Assembly: GCF_000214375.1 (NCBI RefSeq)
Contig: NC_015578.1
Location: 3,038,001 to 3,102,000 of the forward strand
Direction: 5' to 3'
Source of the DNA: Treponema primitia ZAS-2
Lineage (GTDB): Bacteria; Spirochaetota; Spirochaetia; Treponematales; Breznakiellaceae
DNA: 64,000 nt
The notes below the pieces were generated by a model. The model was not told the origin of the DNA, searched no databases, and worked only from the letters and a program-made list of their open reading frames with translations. Below are positions 57,568 to 64,000 of this stretch, one piece after another. Position numbers and translations under genes: made by a program. Numbering within the stretch: position 1 is the stretch's first letter; every line of letters starts with the position of its first letter.

Positions 57568-58635
57568 ATGTCTTCCCATAAAATTCTTGCATTTTTGCAA
57601 AAAAAAGATATCATCTTTTCCGCCAAGCGCTACGGCATCGACGCCCTTGGGGCCATGGCCCAGGGACTTTTTGCATCCCTCCTAATCGGGACCATCATTG
57701 GAACCATAGGCGAACAATTCGGGATACCGGTACTGCTCAGCATAGGCAGCTTTGCCCGGGCAGCTACCGGGCCGGCCATGGCGGTGGCAATCGGGATGGC
57801 CCTGAAATGCCCCATGCTGGTCCTCTTCTCCCTTATCGCCGTGGGGGGCGCCGCAAATAACCTGGGCGGAGCAGGGGGCCCTCTGGCAGTTTACTTTATC
57901 GCCCTGGTCTCCGCCGAATTCGGAAAACTGGTTTCCAAAGAAACCAAGATCGATATCATCGTAACCCCTGCGGTAACCATTGCGGCGGGGGTGCTCATGT
58001 CCATACTCTGTGCCCCGGTTATAGGCGCCGCTGCCAGCGCCATGGGGTATGGGATCATGTGGGCCACGGAACTTCATCCATTCTTTATGGGCATACTGGT
58101 TTCGGTCATCGTGGGGGTGATCCTCACTCTGCCAATCAGCAGCGCCGCTATTTGCGCCGCATTGAGCCTCACAGGGCTGGCCGGGGGAGCCGCAGTGGCG
58201 GGCTGCTGCGCTCAGATGGTAGGCTTTGCGGTGATGGGCTTTAAGGAAAACAAGTGGGGGGGCTTATTTGCCCAGGGTCTCGGCACTTCCATGCTCCAGA
58301 TGGGCAATATTGTGCGGAACCCCCGGATCTGGATACCCCCCACCCTGGCCTCGGCGATCACCGGCCCCATAGCCACCTGCATTTTCCGGCTCCAGATGAA
58401 TGGCCCGGCGGTGGCATCCGGCATGGGTACCTGCGGCCTGGTGGGGCAGATAGGGCTCTACATGGGCTGGATCAACGATATTACGGCAGGAAAAAAAGAG
58501 GCGATCACCGGCTTTGACTGGACCGGCCTGGTGCTGATCTGCTTCATACTGCCGGCGGTACTGACCCCGATCATTGCCATACCCCTGCGGAAAATTGGGT
58601 GGATTAAGGAAGGGGACCTGAAGCTGGAGCTGTAA
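57568..58635 (+). CDS. PTS system IIC-like membrane protein (PfoR family)
   Basis: 355 residues with about nine hydrophobic helices; matches the PTS_EIIC_2 (PfoR) group by segments GAMAQGLFASLLIGTIIGTI, NLGGAGGPLAVYFIAL and NGPAVASGMGTCGLVGQIG. No IIA or IIB gene is next to it, as is common for this family. AAGGAG lies 6 nt before the ATG. It ends 2 nt from the convergent mogA gene. The substrate is unknown. Confidence 0.8.
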   Translation: MSSHKILAFLQKKDIIFSAKRYGIDALGAMAQGLFASLLIGTIIGTIGEQFGIPVLLSIGSFARAATGPAMAVAIGMALKCPMLVLFSLIAVGGAANNLGGAGGPLAVYFIALVSAEFGKLVSKETKIDIIVTPAVTIAAGVLMSILCAPVIGAAASAMGYGIMWATELHPFFMGILVSVIVGVILTLPISSAAICAALSLTGLAGGAAVAGCCAQMVGFAVMGFKENKWGGLFAQGLGTSMLQMGNIVRNPRIWIPPTLASAITGPIATCIFRLQMNGPAVASGMGTCGLVGQIGLYMGWINDITAGKKEAITGFDWTGLVLICFILPAVLTPIIAIPLRKIGWIKEGDLKLEL

Positions 58636-58637
58636 GC

Positions 58638-59135
58638 TTACCTGCCGGTGAGCATATCCAGCCCGTGGGCCAGTTCGCCGATGATGAATTCCAGGTTTTC
58701 CCGCACCGCCTTGGGGCTGCCGGGCAAATTGATAATTAGGGTGGCGCCGCGTATGGCAGCCAGGGAGCGGCTGAGCATGGCCCGCTTGGTAATGCCCAGG
58801 CTTTGGGCGCGCATGGCCTCAGGGATTCCCGGAACCAAGCGCTCCGCTACTGCGGCTGTGGCCTCGGGCATGCGGTCCCGGGGGGAAAAGCCGGTGCCCC
58901 CGGAACTGAGGATCAGGTCTACCATGTTGCCATCGCAAAGCCGCTTGAGTTCCGTCTCCAGGAGGGGCTGCTCGTCGGGCAACAGGGTGTAGCTGAGTAC
59001 CTGGAAGCCCGCAGCTTCTGCAATTTCCCGGATAAGGGGGCCGCTCAGATCCTCCGCCTCCTTCCGGTAGCCCCGGTCGCTGGAGACGATGATCCCCACC
59101 CGGTAGGGATGTCCCGAGGGTCCGCTACTGGACAT
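58638..59135 (-). CDS. mogA: MogA/MoaB-type molybdopterin adenylyltransferase
   Basis: Adenylylates molybdopterin before metal insertion. About 165 residues. LILSSGGTGFSPRDRMPEAT is the MPT-binding signature, and TLIINLPGSPKAVRENLEFI completes the fold. The ATG at 59135 has GGGG upstream; another ATG at 59144 lacks spacing. The gene overlaps the MOSC gene. MogA and MoaB cannot be separated with certainty. Confidence 0.85.
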   Translation of the reverse strand: MSSSGPSGHPYRVGIIVSSDRGYRKEAEDLSGPLIREIAEAAGFQVLSYTLLPDEQPLLETELKRLCDGNMVDLILSSGGTGFSPRDRMPEATAAVAERLVPGIPEAMRAQSLGITKRAMLSRSLAAIRGATLIINLPGSPKAVRENLEFIIGELAHGLDMLTGR

Positions 59136-59553
59136 AGAGTTCATCCCCGGCGCTTATGACGCCCCCGTGGATGACCCGGGCAAAAACCCCTTCCCGGGGC
59201 ATGATGCAATCCCCCATGATCTTAAAAATCTCGCAGCCGCTGTGGCATTCCTTGCCTATCTGGGTCAGCTCCAAGACTATGTCCCCGGAACGGAATATGG
59301 AACCCACCGGGAGGCTCGAAAAGTCAATGTCATCCACCACCAGGTTTTCACCAAAGGCGCCGTGATCCACCTCAGCGCCCCGGGCTCGAAATGCTTCGAT
59401 CTTCCCGTGGGATAGGAGGCTTACCTGCCGGTGCCAGGTTCCCGCATGGGCATCCCCTTTCAGCCCGTGGTTTTCCACCAGTTCCGCAGTTCCTACATCC
59501 TTCTTTGCGGTACCCTTAGCGGGGCTCATACATACCGCTAAAACCTTTCCCAT
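59125..59553 (-). CDS. MOSC-domain protein
   Basis: 142 residues, a single MOSC (molybdenum cofactor sulfurase C-terminal) domain. GLKGDAHAGTWHRQVSLLS and GAFGENLVVDDID are typical. The conserved Cys is in GKECHSGCEIFKIMGDC. Such proteins bind or sulfurate the cofactor. It lies 2 nt after moaA. Confidence 0.88.
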   Translation of the reverse strand: MGKVLAVCMSPAKGTAKKDVGTAELVENHGLKGDAHAGTWHRQVSLLSHGKIEAFRARGAEVDHGAFGENLVVDDIDFSSLPVGSIFRSGDIVLELTQIGKECHSGCEIFKIMGDCIMPREGVFARVIHGGVISAGDELYVQ

Positions 59554-59555
59554 GC

Positions 59556-60560
59556 TTATCCTCCGATACAGTACATTCCGCTCACGTGTTTTGTCCGCTC
59601 TATTTGATAACGCTCCGAAAAATTGTGGGATCCCGGTTTCCGGTCCAGGGTTTCCATCACCGCAGCCTGGAGTTCATCCTCCGAAACCCCACTGCGGAGC
59701 AGGCGCCGCAGGTCTGTACCGGATTCACTGGACAGGCAGGGTATGAGCATACCCCCTGAACTGAGCCGCAGGCGGTTACAGCATTCGCAGAAACCTTCGC
59801 TCAGCGCATTGATGAAGCCGATTTTGCCGGCAAAGCCCGGGAGGGAGAAGTATTCCGCAGGGCCGTTACCCAAGCGACCATGGTAGCTGATCAGTTTGCC
59901 GTAGGCCCTTTCCAGCAGGGCGGCTACTTCGTTTCCCGGGATGGGTTCTAGTTCATTGGCGGAACCCAGGGGCATGAGTTCGATAAAACGAACTGCCCGG
60001 CCCGCTTTTTTGGCCAGGGCAGCAATGGCGGGAAGCTCAGCTTCGTTAAGCCCCCTAAGGGGTACGCAGTTCAGCTTAACCGGGATACCCCGCTCCTCTG
60101 CCAGATCCAGGGCCCTTAATATAGAAGGAATCCCTTGATCCCGGAAAAGGGTATCCCCGGGGTAGCGGGTGATCCGGCTGTATAGTTCCGGGTCCAGGGT
60201 ATCCAGGCTTACATTGATGCCCCCCAGGGACAGGGCGGGGTTTTCGGCGAGAAAGGATTCCAGCAGGAGGCCGTTACTGGTAAGGGTGACCTGCTCTATC
60301 CCGGGAACAGCCCTGAGGCTGCGGATAAAATTCCCCACATCCTTACGCACCAGGGGTTCCCCGCCGGTGATCTTGACCTTACGGATACCTATACCGGCCA
60401 TGACAGTACAGAGCCGGAGTATTTCCTCAAAAGAAAGTATCTCCCCGTGGGGCTTCCAATCCACACCTTCCGCTGGCATACAGTAGAGACAACGCAGATT
60501 ACAACGGTCGGTAATGGAAATGCGGAGATAATCAATGGTTCTGCCGTACCGGTCTATCAT
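59556..60560 (-). CDS. moaA: GTP 3',8-cyclase
   Basis: A radical SAM enzyme forming the first intermediate of molybdopterin from GTP. 334 residues. The N-terminal cluster motif is CNLRCLYC, and KITGGEPLVRKD is the SAM loop. The C-terminal cluster cysteines are in CECCNRLRLSSGGMLIPC. The protein ends in the double glycine IGG that MoaA needs. It follows moaC by 5 nt. Confidence 0.95.
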   Translation of the reverse strand: MIDRYGRTIDYLRISITDRCNLRCLYCMPAEGVDWKPHGEILSFEEILRLCTVMAGIGIRKVKITGGEPLVRKDVGNFIRSLRAVPGIEQVTLTSNGLLLESFLAENPALSLGGINVSLDTLDPELYSRITRYPGDTLFRDQGIPSILRALDLAEERGIPVKLNCVPLRGLNEAELPAIAALAKKAGRAVRFIELMPLGSANELEPIPGNEVAALLERAYGKLISYHGRLGNGPAEYFSLPGFAGKIGFINALSEGFCECCNRLRLSSGGMLIPCLSSESGTDLRRLLRSGVSEDELQAAVMETLDRKPGSHNFSERYQIERTKHVSGMYCIGG

Positions 60561-60565
60561 GAACC

Positions 60566-61096
60566 CTACCCTTCTACCTTGCCGTAAGCCGGAGGTATTT
60601 CAGGGCGTTTAAAAAGACCGCTTTTGCCACCGGATTTTTCCCAAAGCCGTATATTTCCGATAAGCATGGCCCGGTCCAGGGCTTTACACATATCGTAGAT
60701 CGTCAAAAGGGCCACCGAAACCCCGGTAAGGGCCTCCATTTCCGCACCGGTTTTGCCGGAAAGTTTTACCGAACAGCAAGCTTCAATACGGGGTAGCTCA
60801 GAGGCCGGAACTTCAAGTATAGAAAAGTCGATGGTACATTTGTCAAAATTGAGGGGGTGACAAAGGGGAATGAGGTTTGCGGTCCCCTTGGCCGCCATGA
60901 TCCCTGCGATACGGGCAACCCCCAAGACATCCCCTTTTTTGGCGGCGCCCCCCTGTATGGCCTCCAGGGTTTCCCGGCTCAGGGTAATTTCCCCCCGGGC
61001 TATGGCGGTGCGGGATGTCACTTCCTTGGCGGAAACATCAACCATGATGGCATTGCCTCCGGCGTCAAAATGGGTAAAATCCTTATCTATTGCCAT
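60566..61096 (-). CDS. moaC: cyclic pyranopterin monophosphate synthase
   Basis: Converts the MoaA product to cPMP. 176 residues. [31 protein letters not shown] and [26 protein letters not shown] are the conserved MoaC segments. First gene of the moaC-moaA-MOSC-mogA operon. The -10 box ends 7 nt before the ATG, and no Shine-Dalgarno is present, so the mRNA is probably leaderless. moaD, moaE and moeA are not in this window. Confidence 0.93.
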   Translation of the reverse strand: MAIDKDFTHFDAGGNAIMVDVSAKEVTSRTAIARGEITLSRETLEAIQGGAAKKGDVLGVARIAGIMAAKGTANLIPLCHPLNFDKCTIDFSILEVPASELPRIEACCSVKLSGKTGAEMEALTGVSVALLTIYDMCKALDRAMLIGNIRLWEKSGGKSGLFKRPEIPPAYGKVEG

Positions 61097-61103
61097 AACA
61101 ATC

Positions 61104-61131
61104 AGTATAGCACATTTTTAGGGGTAGGCAA
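61104..61131 (-). promoter_or_regulatory. promoter of the moaC operon
   Basis: On the minus strand the -35 box is TTGCCT (61126-61131), the spacer is 16 nt and the -10 box is TATACT (61104-61109), ending 7 nt before the moaC ATG at 61096. Confidence 0.55.
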
Positions 61132-61362
61132 GGGAAAATTCGGGATAAGGAAAAGATGAGTGAGGAGAGATAAGTTTATGATTTTTGGCAATAATTCGGG
61201 GAGAAAGACAGGATAGCTTTCCTCTCATCTCTCTTATCACCTTATAAACGCTGTGCGCAGTCTCACTACCTCTAAAAAAACAAAAAGGGTATCATCCGTT
61301 AGGTATTTTTCGGTATATTGTTCTCATAAAGTATTTGTAGTCGGGGTATTAAACCAGACTCA
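61132..61362. other. intergenic stretch upstream of moaC
   Basis: About 230 bp without a gene. It has partial inverted similarity around GAGAGATAAG and CTCTTATC (61160-61240) that does not form a clean stem. I see no Moco riboswitch that could lie within the moaC transcript, because the predicted start is at the ATG. Confidence 0.4.
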
Positions 61363-61393
61363 CTAAAAAAACCGCCGCATATAGCGGCGGTTT
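61363..61393 (-). terminator. rho-independent terminator of the HTH-H1-like gene
   Basis: 10-bp perfect stem AAACCGCCGC / GCGGCGGTTT with a 5-nt loop, followed on the minus strand by a run of T. It begins 4 nt after the stop codon of the gene at 61398. Confidence 0.85.
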
Positions 61394-61397
61394 AGTA

Positions 61398-61901
61398 TTA
61401 CTTCGCGGGAGCAGCCTTGGCTTTGGCCTTGGCAGGGGCCTTTTTAACCGCTTTCTTCACGGCTTTTTTAGCAACCTTCTTCGCAGGAGCTTTTTTGGCG
61501 ACGGCTTTCTTGGCCGGGCCTTTTTTGGCGGCAGAGGCTTTCTTCGCCGGGGCCTTCTTGGCGGGCGTCTTCTTGGCGGGTGCCTTCTTGGCAGGGGCTT
61601 TCTTAACAGGAACCTTCTCTGCCTTGTTAACGGTCTTTAAAATCGCCGCATTTTTCTTATCCTTGGAGGATTCTGCCAGTTCGTAGGAAGTTTGCAGGGC
61701 TACCCAATACTCAGGGGTCTTTCCAAAGAATTTGGAAAGCCTTTCTGCAAAGGGAATACTGATCTTGAGTTTATTATTAACTAATAAACGTGCCGCAGAG
61801 GGACTGATTTTAATCCCGTCAGCGAGTTGGGAAATAGACAGATTGTATTGAGCGGTAAGAGCTTTTACAACTGCACCGGGGGTCTGAGCAACTTTAGCCA
61901 T
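61398..61901 (-). CDS. HigA/XRE-type HTH protein with histone H1-like Lys/Ala/Pro tail
   Basis: 167 residues from the ATG at 61901, which follows AAGGAG. Residues 1-80 form a HigA-like DNA-binding domain ([20 protein letters not shown], then [33 protein letters not shown]). From about residue 95 the protein is almost only Lys, Ala, Pro with some Val, in repeats of KKAPA, as in bacterial histone H1-like nucleoid proteins. No HigB toxin is adjacent. A perfect palindrome over its promoter suggests autoregulation. Likely a DNA-binding nucleoid-type protein derived from an antitoxin; this role is inferred. Confidence 0.8.
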   Translation of the reverse strand: MAKVAQTPGAVVKALTAQYNLSISQLADGIKISPSAARLLVNNKLKISIPFAERLSKFFGKTPEYWVALQTSYELAESSKDKKNAAILKTVNKAEKVPVKKAPAKKAPAKKTPAKKAPAKKASAAKKGPAKKAVAKKAPAKKVAKKAVKKAVKKAPAKAKAKAAPAK

Positions 61902-61919
61902 TGATATCTCCTTAATGGA

Positions 61920-61963
61920 ATAGTTATTATAATAACTATATCGACAGAAAGTTTTTTTGTCTA
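61920..61963 (-). promoter_or_regulatory. promoter with a perfect 20-bp palindromic operator
   Basis: On the minus strand the -35 box is TAGACA (61958-61963), the spacer is 17 nt and the -10 box is TATAGT (61935-61940). The palindrome at 61920-61939 has arms ATAGTTATTA and TAATAACTAT, without a spacer, covering the -10 box and start site. Confidence 0.7.
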
Positions 61964-62079
61964 GCATTTTTCGTATTTTTTTTACTAAAATGGATAAAAA
62001 TACTGATATTGTATTAACAATTGAGGGTGCCTCTGTATTCGCTCAGTCTTTAGCCTGCGCAAATGCTCTTTAAGCGGCA

Positions 62080-62109
62080 AATCTCTAAAAACTGAAGTTT
62101 TTAGAGATT
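62080..62109 (-). other. long palindrome just after the NeuB-family gene
   Basis: Arms of 14 nt (62080-62093 with 62096-62109, starting AATCTCTAAAAACT) separated by 2 nt, placed 2 nt after the stop codon. There is no long U-tract after it on the minus strand. It may still act as a 3'-end stabiliser or terminator. Confidence 0.6.
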
Positions 62110-62111
62110 CC

Positions 62112-63221
62112 CTATATCAGATCCTCAAACACTATCCCTTCCCCAGAGGGAATGAACCGGGTAGTTTTCCTGCCCACAAGCCGGCTTTCCCAGGATGGAT
62201 GAAGACCTGGGCGGAGTATTTTTTCTGTTCTGAGAACCGCAAAATCCTCAGGAACCAGGGTTTCTCCGGCTTGTATATCCCGGTTAGCATGGACAGAACG
62301 ATTGGTGCGCAGGTAATTGGCCCTTTCCGCCCTTGCCAAACGCTTAACTCCGTCACCCAGGACAGCCTCCACAGTATCTTCTCCCTGTTCCTGTTTCAGC
62401 GCATCCAGGGTCGCTTCGGCTCCTAATACTGATACCCGGCGCACCGCCTGTACCATGCGTTTGAAGTCCTGCGGGGTCAAGGCTATGGGGTCGTCTAGGC
62501 CGGAATCCTCCCGGGAAAGACAGAAATGCTTTTCTATCACCACTGCTCCCATAACTACCGCCAGGGAAGGAACCAATTCCGGGTCCAGGCTATGATCGCT
62601 GACCCCCACGGGAACACCGAAAAGACTGCTAATGTTCCGCAATACACGGAGATTATAATCCCCCTCCGGTGCGGGATAAGCGGTAACACAGTGGAGGAGG
62701 CAGGCCCGTTCCGGGGGAAATAGTTCCAGTGCGGTCTCAATATCCGACAGCCGAGAAACCCCGGTAGAAAGCAGCGCCGGAAGCCCGTAAGAGGCAAGTT
62801 CAGTCAGCAGACCCGTATAGTTCAGTTCCGGAGAGGCAATTTTCAGCAGCCCGGGTTTAAGGCTCCATAGTTCACGGGCGCTCCTCATACCAAAGGGACT
62901 TGCAAGAAACAGCAAGCCCCGGGATTCAACATAGCCCTTCAGATCTCTGTAAAAACTGATATCAACTTCAAGTTTCTTAAAGGTATCGTAGAGCCGCATC
63001 CTGCCGCCGGGAAGATCCACATCCCCGGTGTTTGGGTGGAGGATTTCATCGGCGTAGACTATCTGGAATTTTATACAATCCGCACCGGCATCCGCAGCAG
63101 CGTCGACCAATTCGCGGGCTTTTTCCGGGGAACCCCCGTGGGATGTCCCCAATTCAGCGATAACAAGCACGTTTTCAGAACCGTAGACAGTCCCGTTTAC
63201 TGTAAAAGTTTTATTGCCCAT
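62112..63221 (-). CDS. N-acetylneuraminate synthase family protein (NeuB/SpsE-like)
   Basis: Condenses phosphoenolpyruvate with an N-acyl sugar to make a sialic-acid-type nonulosonate. 369 residues. The TIM barrel has VLVIAELGTSHGGSPEKA, CIKFQIVYADEI and VGVSDHSLDPE, then VIEKHFCLSREDSGLDD. A C-terminal SAF/antifreeze-like domain (about 305-369) has NRSVHANRDIQAGETL. It is a lone biosynthetic gene; no NeuC, NeuA or flagellin glycosylation genes are in the window. A -10 box lies 7 nt before the ATG. Confidence 0.88.
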   Translation of the reverse strand: MGNKTFTVNGTVYGSENVLVIAELGTSHGGSPEKARELVDAAADAGADCIKFQIVYADEILHPNTGDVDLPGGRMRLYDTFKKLEVDISFYRDLKGYVESRGLLFLASPFGMRSARELWSLKPGLLKIASPELNYTGLLTELASYGLPALLSTGVSRLSDIETALELFPPERACLLHCVTAYPAPEGDYNLRVLRNISSLFGVPVGVSDHSLDPELVPSLAVVMGAVVIEKHFCLSREDSGLDDPIALTPQDFKRMVQAVRRVSVLGAEATLDALKQEQGEDTVEAVLGDGVKRLARAERANYLRTNRSVHANRDIQAGETLVPEDFAVLRTEKILRPGLHPSWESRLVGRKTTRFIPSGEGIVFEDLI

Positions 63222-63228
63222 AGGGGGG

Positions 63229-63234
63229 ATTATA
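63229..63234 (-). promoter_or_regulatory. -10 box of the NeuB-family gene
   Basis: TATAAT on the minus strand, 7 nt before the ATG at 63221. The -35 box is weak (TAGTAC 17 nt upstream). The mRNA would be leaderless. Confidence 0.45.
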
Positions 63235-63299
63235 CGCGAATGGGGGCTTGTGTACTAGCAATTCTATTCTGTTATGATAAATCTATTGGGGTAGTGATC

Positions 63300-63418
63300 G
63301 GGGCGGGCGGGCAATTCCCCCGCTCCCTAACCTGTAGAATTCCCCTCCGTCAGCCCCTGCGGGTCTGCTACGGGGAAGAATTCCAGAGACGGGAGCGGGG
63401 GAATTGCCCGCCCGCCCC
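63300..63418. repeat. 119-bp palindromic element (MITE- or REP-like)
   Basis: Perfect 28-bp terminal arms (63300-63327 and 63391-63418, very GC-rich, beginning GGGGCGGGCGGGCAATTCCC) surround a 63-nt centre that is itself partly palindromic (GAATTCCCC with GGGGAAGAATTC). It has no ORF. No target-site duplication is evident. Confidence 0.7.
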
Positions 63419-63501
63419 TGCCTCTATTCCGGTATATTTACCTTAAAACATTGCTGTACACAACGGGGTGGAATACCTGTTTCACCATAGCAGTACCGTT
63501 G

Positions 63502-64000
63502 CTATCGTTTATATTTTAATGTCTCCAAGGTATTTTCGCCCCGGACTACCTCGAACCAGAGTTCTTTGCCGGCCTTTTCACGGAGCAGTCGGTAGAAATC
63601 GGCCAGGTTACGGACCGTTTCGCCGTTAATACCAATGATGCGGTCCCCTCGCTGGAGGCCCACCACCGAAGCGGGGCTCTTATCAACTATCTGGACCGCC
63701 ACAATGCCCTGGATGTTTTTATCCAGATTAAAGGCGTTTCGGATAGTGTCGTTGATGGGGGCCGCCATAAGCCCGGGCCAGAGTTTGTTGTTCTCCGTTG
63801 CAGTTTCATTGTTCCGGGCTTCGATGCGGACCTTTATTTCCAGGGTAGCACCGGAGCGGAACACCGTGAAGGAGGCCTGTTCACCGGGCTTGAGATCCCC
63901 CACGGCCAGCATCAGGGGGTTAACTCCCCGCATTTCCCGGCCATTGATGTGGGTGATAAAGTCTCCGGGCTGTATGCCCCCCTTGTCCGCCGGTGAACCC
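63502..64000 (-). CDS. HtrA/DegP-type protease, C-terminal PDZ domains (5' end beyond the window)
   Basis: The frame is open to the right edge, so the visible 165 residues are the C-terminus of a longer protein. First PDZ: SPADKGGIQPGDFITHING then LKPGEQASFTVFRSG. Second PDZ: IVAVQIVDKSPASVVGLQRG and DRIIGINGETVRNLADFYRLL. Two tandem PDZ domains at the end match DegP/DegQ-type periplasmic proteases; the trypsin-like domain is outside the window. Confidence 0.8.
   Translation of the reverse strand, partial: GSPADKGGIQPGDFITHINGREMRGVNPLMLAVGDLKPGEQASFTVFRSGATLEIKVRIEARNNETATENNKLWPGLMAAPINDTIRNAFNLDKNIQGIVAVQIVDKSPASVVGLQRGDRIIGINGETVRNLADFYRLLREKAGKELWFEVVRGENTLETLKYKR

Noticed and set aside
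61132-61362. Possible Moco riboswitch or tRNA upstream of moaC
   Set aside because: No cloverleaf or conserved Moco-RNA stems could be drawn, and the predicted promoter places the transcript start at the ATG.
61417-61686. Plus-strand hydrophobic repeat protein over the Lys-rich gene
   Set aside because: The Leu/Ala/Phe repeats are the antisense reading of the KKAPA repeats; the minus frame has a ribosome-binding site, promoter and terminator.

Overview
The window most resembles a Treponema-like spirochaete, probably a gut or environmental species of moderate GC. This is inferred from three things: the FabV/Ter-type trans-2-enoyl-CoA reductase is very close to the well-known Treponema denticola protein, hybrid sensor kinases with C-terminal Hpt domains are very abundant, and the general gene repertoire fits. 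I see no rRNA, tRNA, CRISPR array or intact insertion sequence.

Layout. (1) 1-1790: a partial BECR-type nuclease-domain gene (minus strand) and a D12-class adenine DNA methyltransferase. (2) 1868-6993: a fatty-acid synthesis operon, fabV/ter (with a one-base frameshift), accB, accC, accD, accA. Its promoter is flanked by two copies of a 23-bp operator. Convergent to it (7001-10675, minus strand) is etfB-etfA-acyl-CoA dehydrogenase, with an Etf of the bifurcating type. (3) 10805-12436: a hipBA-type toxin-antitoxin operon with overlapping operator palindromes. (4) 12506-42891: the highlight, a 30-kb block of 13 genes all on the minus strand. It holds eight hybrid histidine kinases (each HisKA-HATPase-REC-Hpt), two nearly identical response-regulator adenylate cyclases, two BMP-family lipoproteins and one diacylglycerol-kinase-like lipid kinase. 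Most junctions are 4-nt overlaps, and a sigma70-like promoter lies at 42958-42986. (5) 43073-49117: an accessory region with a MATE exporter, nitroreductase, fragmentary aminoglycoside nucleotidyltransferase, MNT nucleotidyltransferase, AT-rich small genes, an XRE regulator, a ParE/Phd toxin-antitoxin pair and a truncated antitoxin-like gene. (6) 49118-56151: a complete F-type ATP synthase operon (atpB-E-F-H-A-G-D-C) preceded by an RsbRD-N-like gene, with three strong hairpins between atpB and atpE. (7) 56223-58635: a Cys/Met-metabolism PLP enzyme and a PfoR-type PTS IIC protein. (8) 58638-61096: the molybdenum cofactor operon moaC-moaA-MOSC-mogA. (9) 61398-64000: an HTH protein with a histone H1-like Lys/Ala/Pro tail, a sialic-acid-synthase family enzyme, a 119-bp palindromic element and the C-terminal PDZ part of an HtrA-type protease.

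How the genes work together. The 30-kb block reads as a many-inputs-to-one-output phosphorelay. Sensors of different kinds (two dCache domains with an amino-acid-binding signature, another dCache-like domain, a smaller Cache-like domain, two multi-pass membrane sensors, a beta-propeller periplasmic sensor and a cytoplasmic PAS sensor) would pass phosphate through REC and Hpt to the receiver domains of the two cyclases, and so set cAMP. The BMP lipoproteins have no ABC partner here and could be ligand-binding partners of the kinases. The fatty-acid block links synthesis (acc, fabV) and acyl-CoA oxidation or reduction (acd, etf) through a shared operator sequence. A repeated feature is a -10 box only 7-9 nt upstream of the start codon, which implies leaderless mRNAs.
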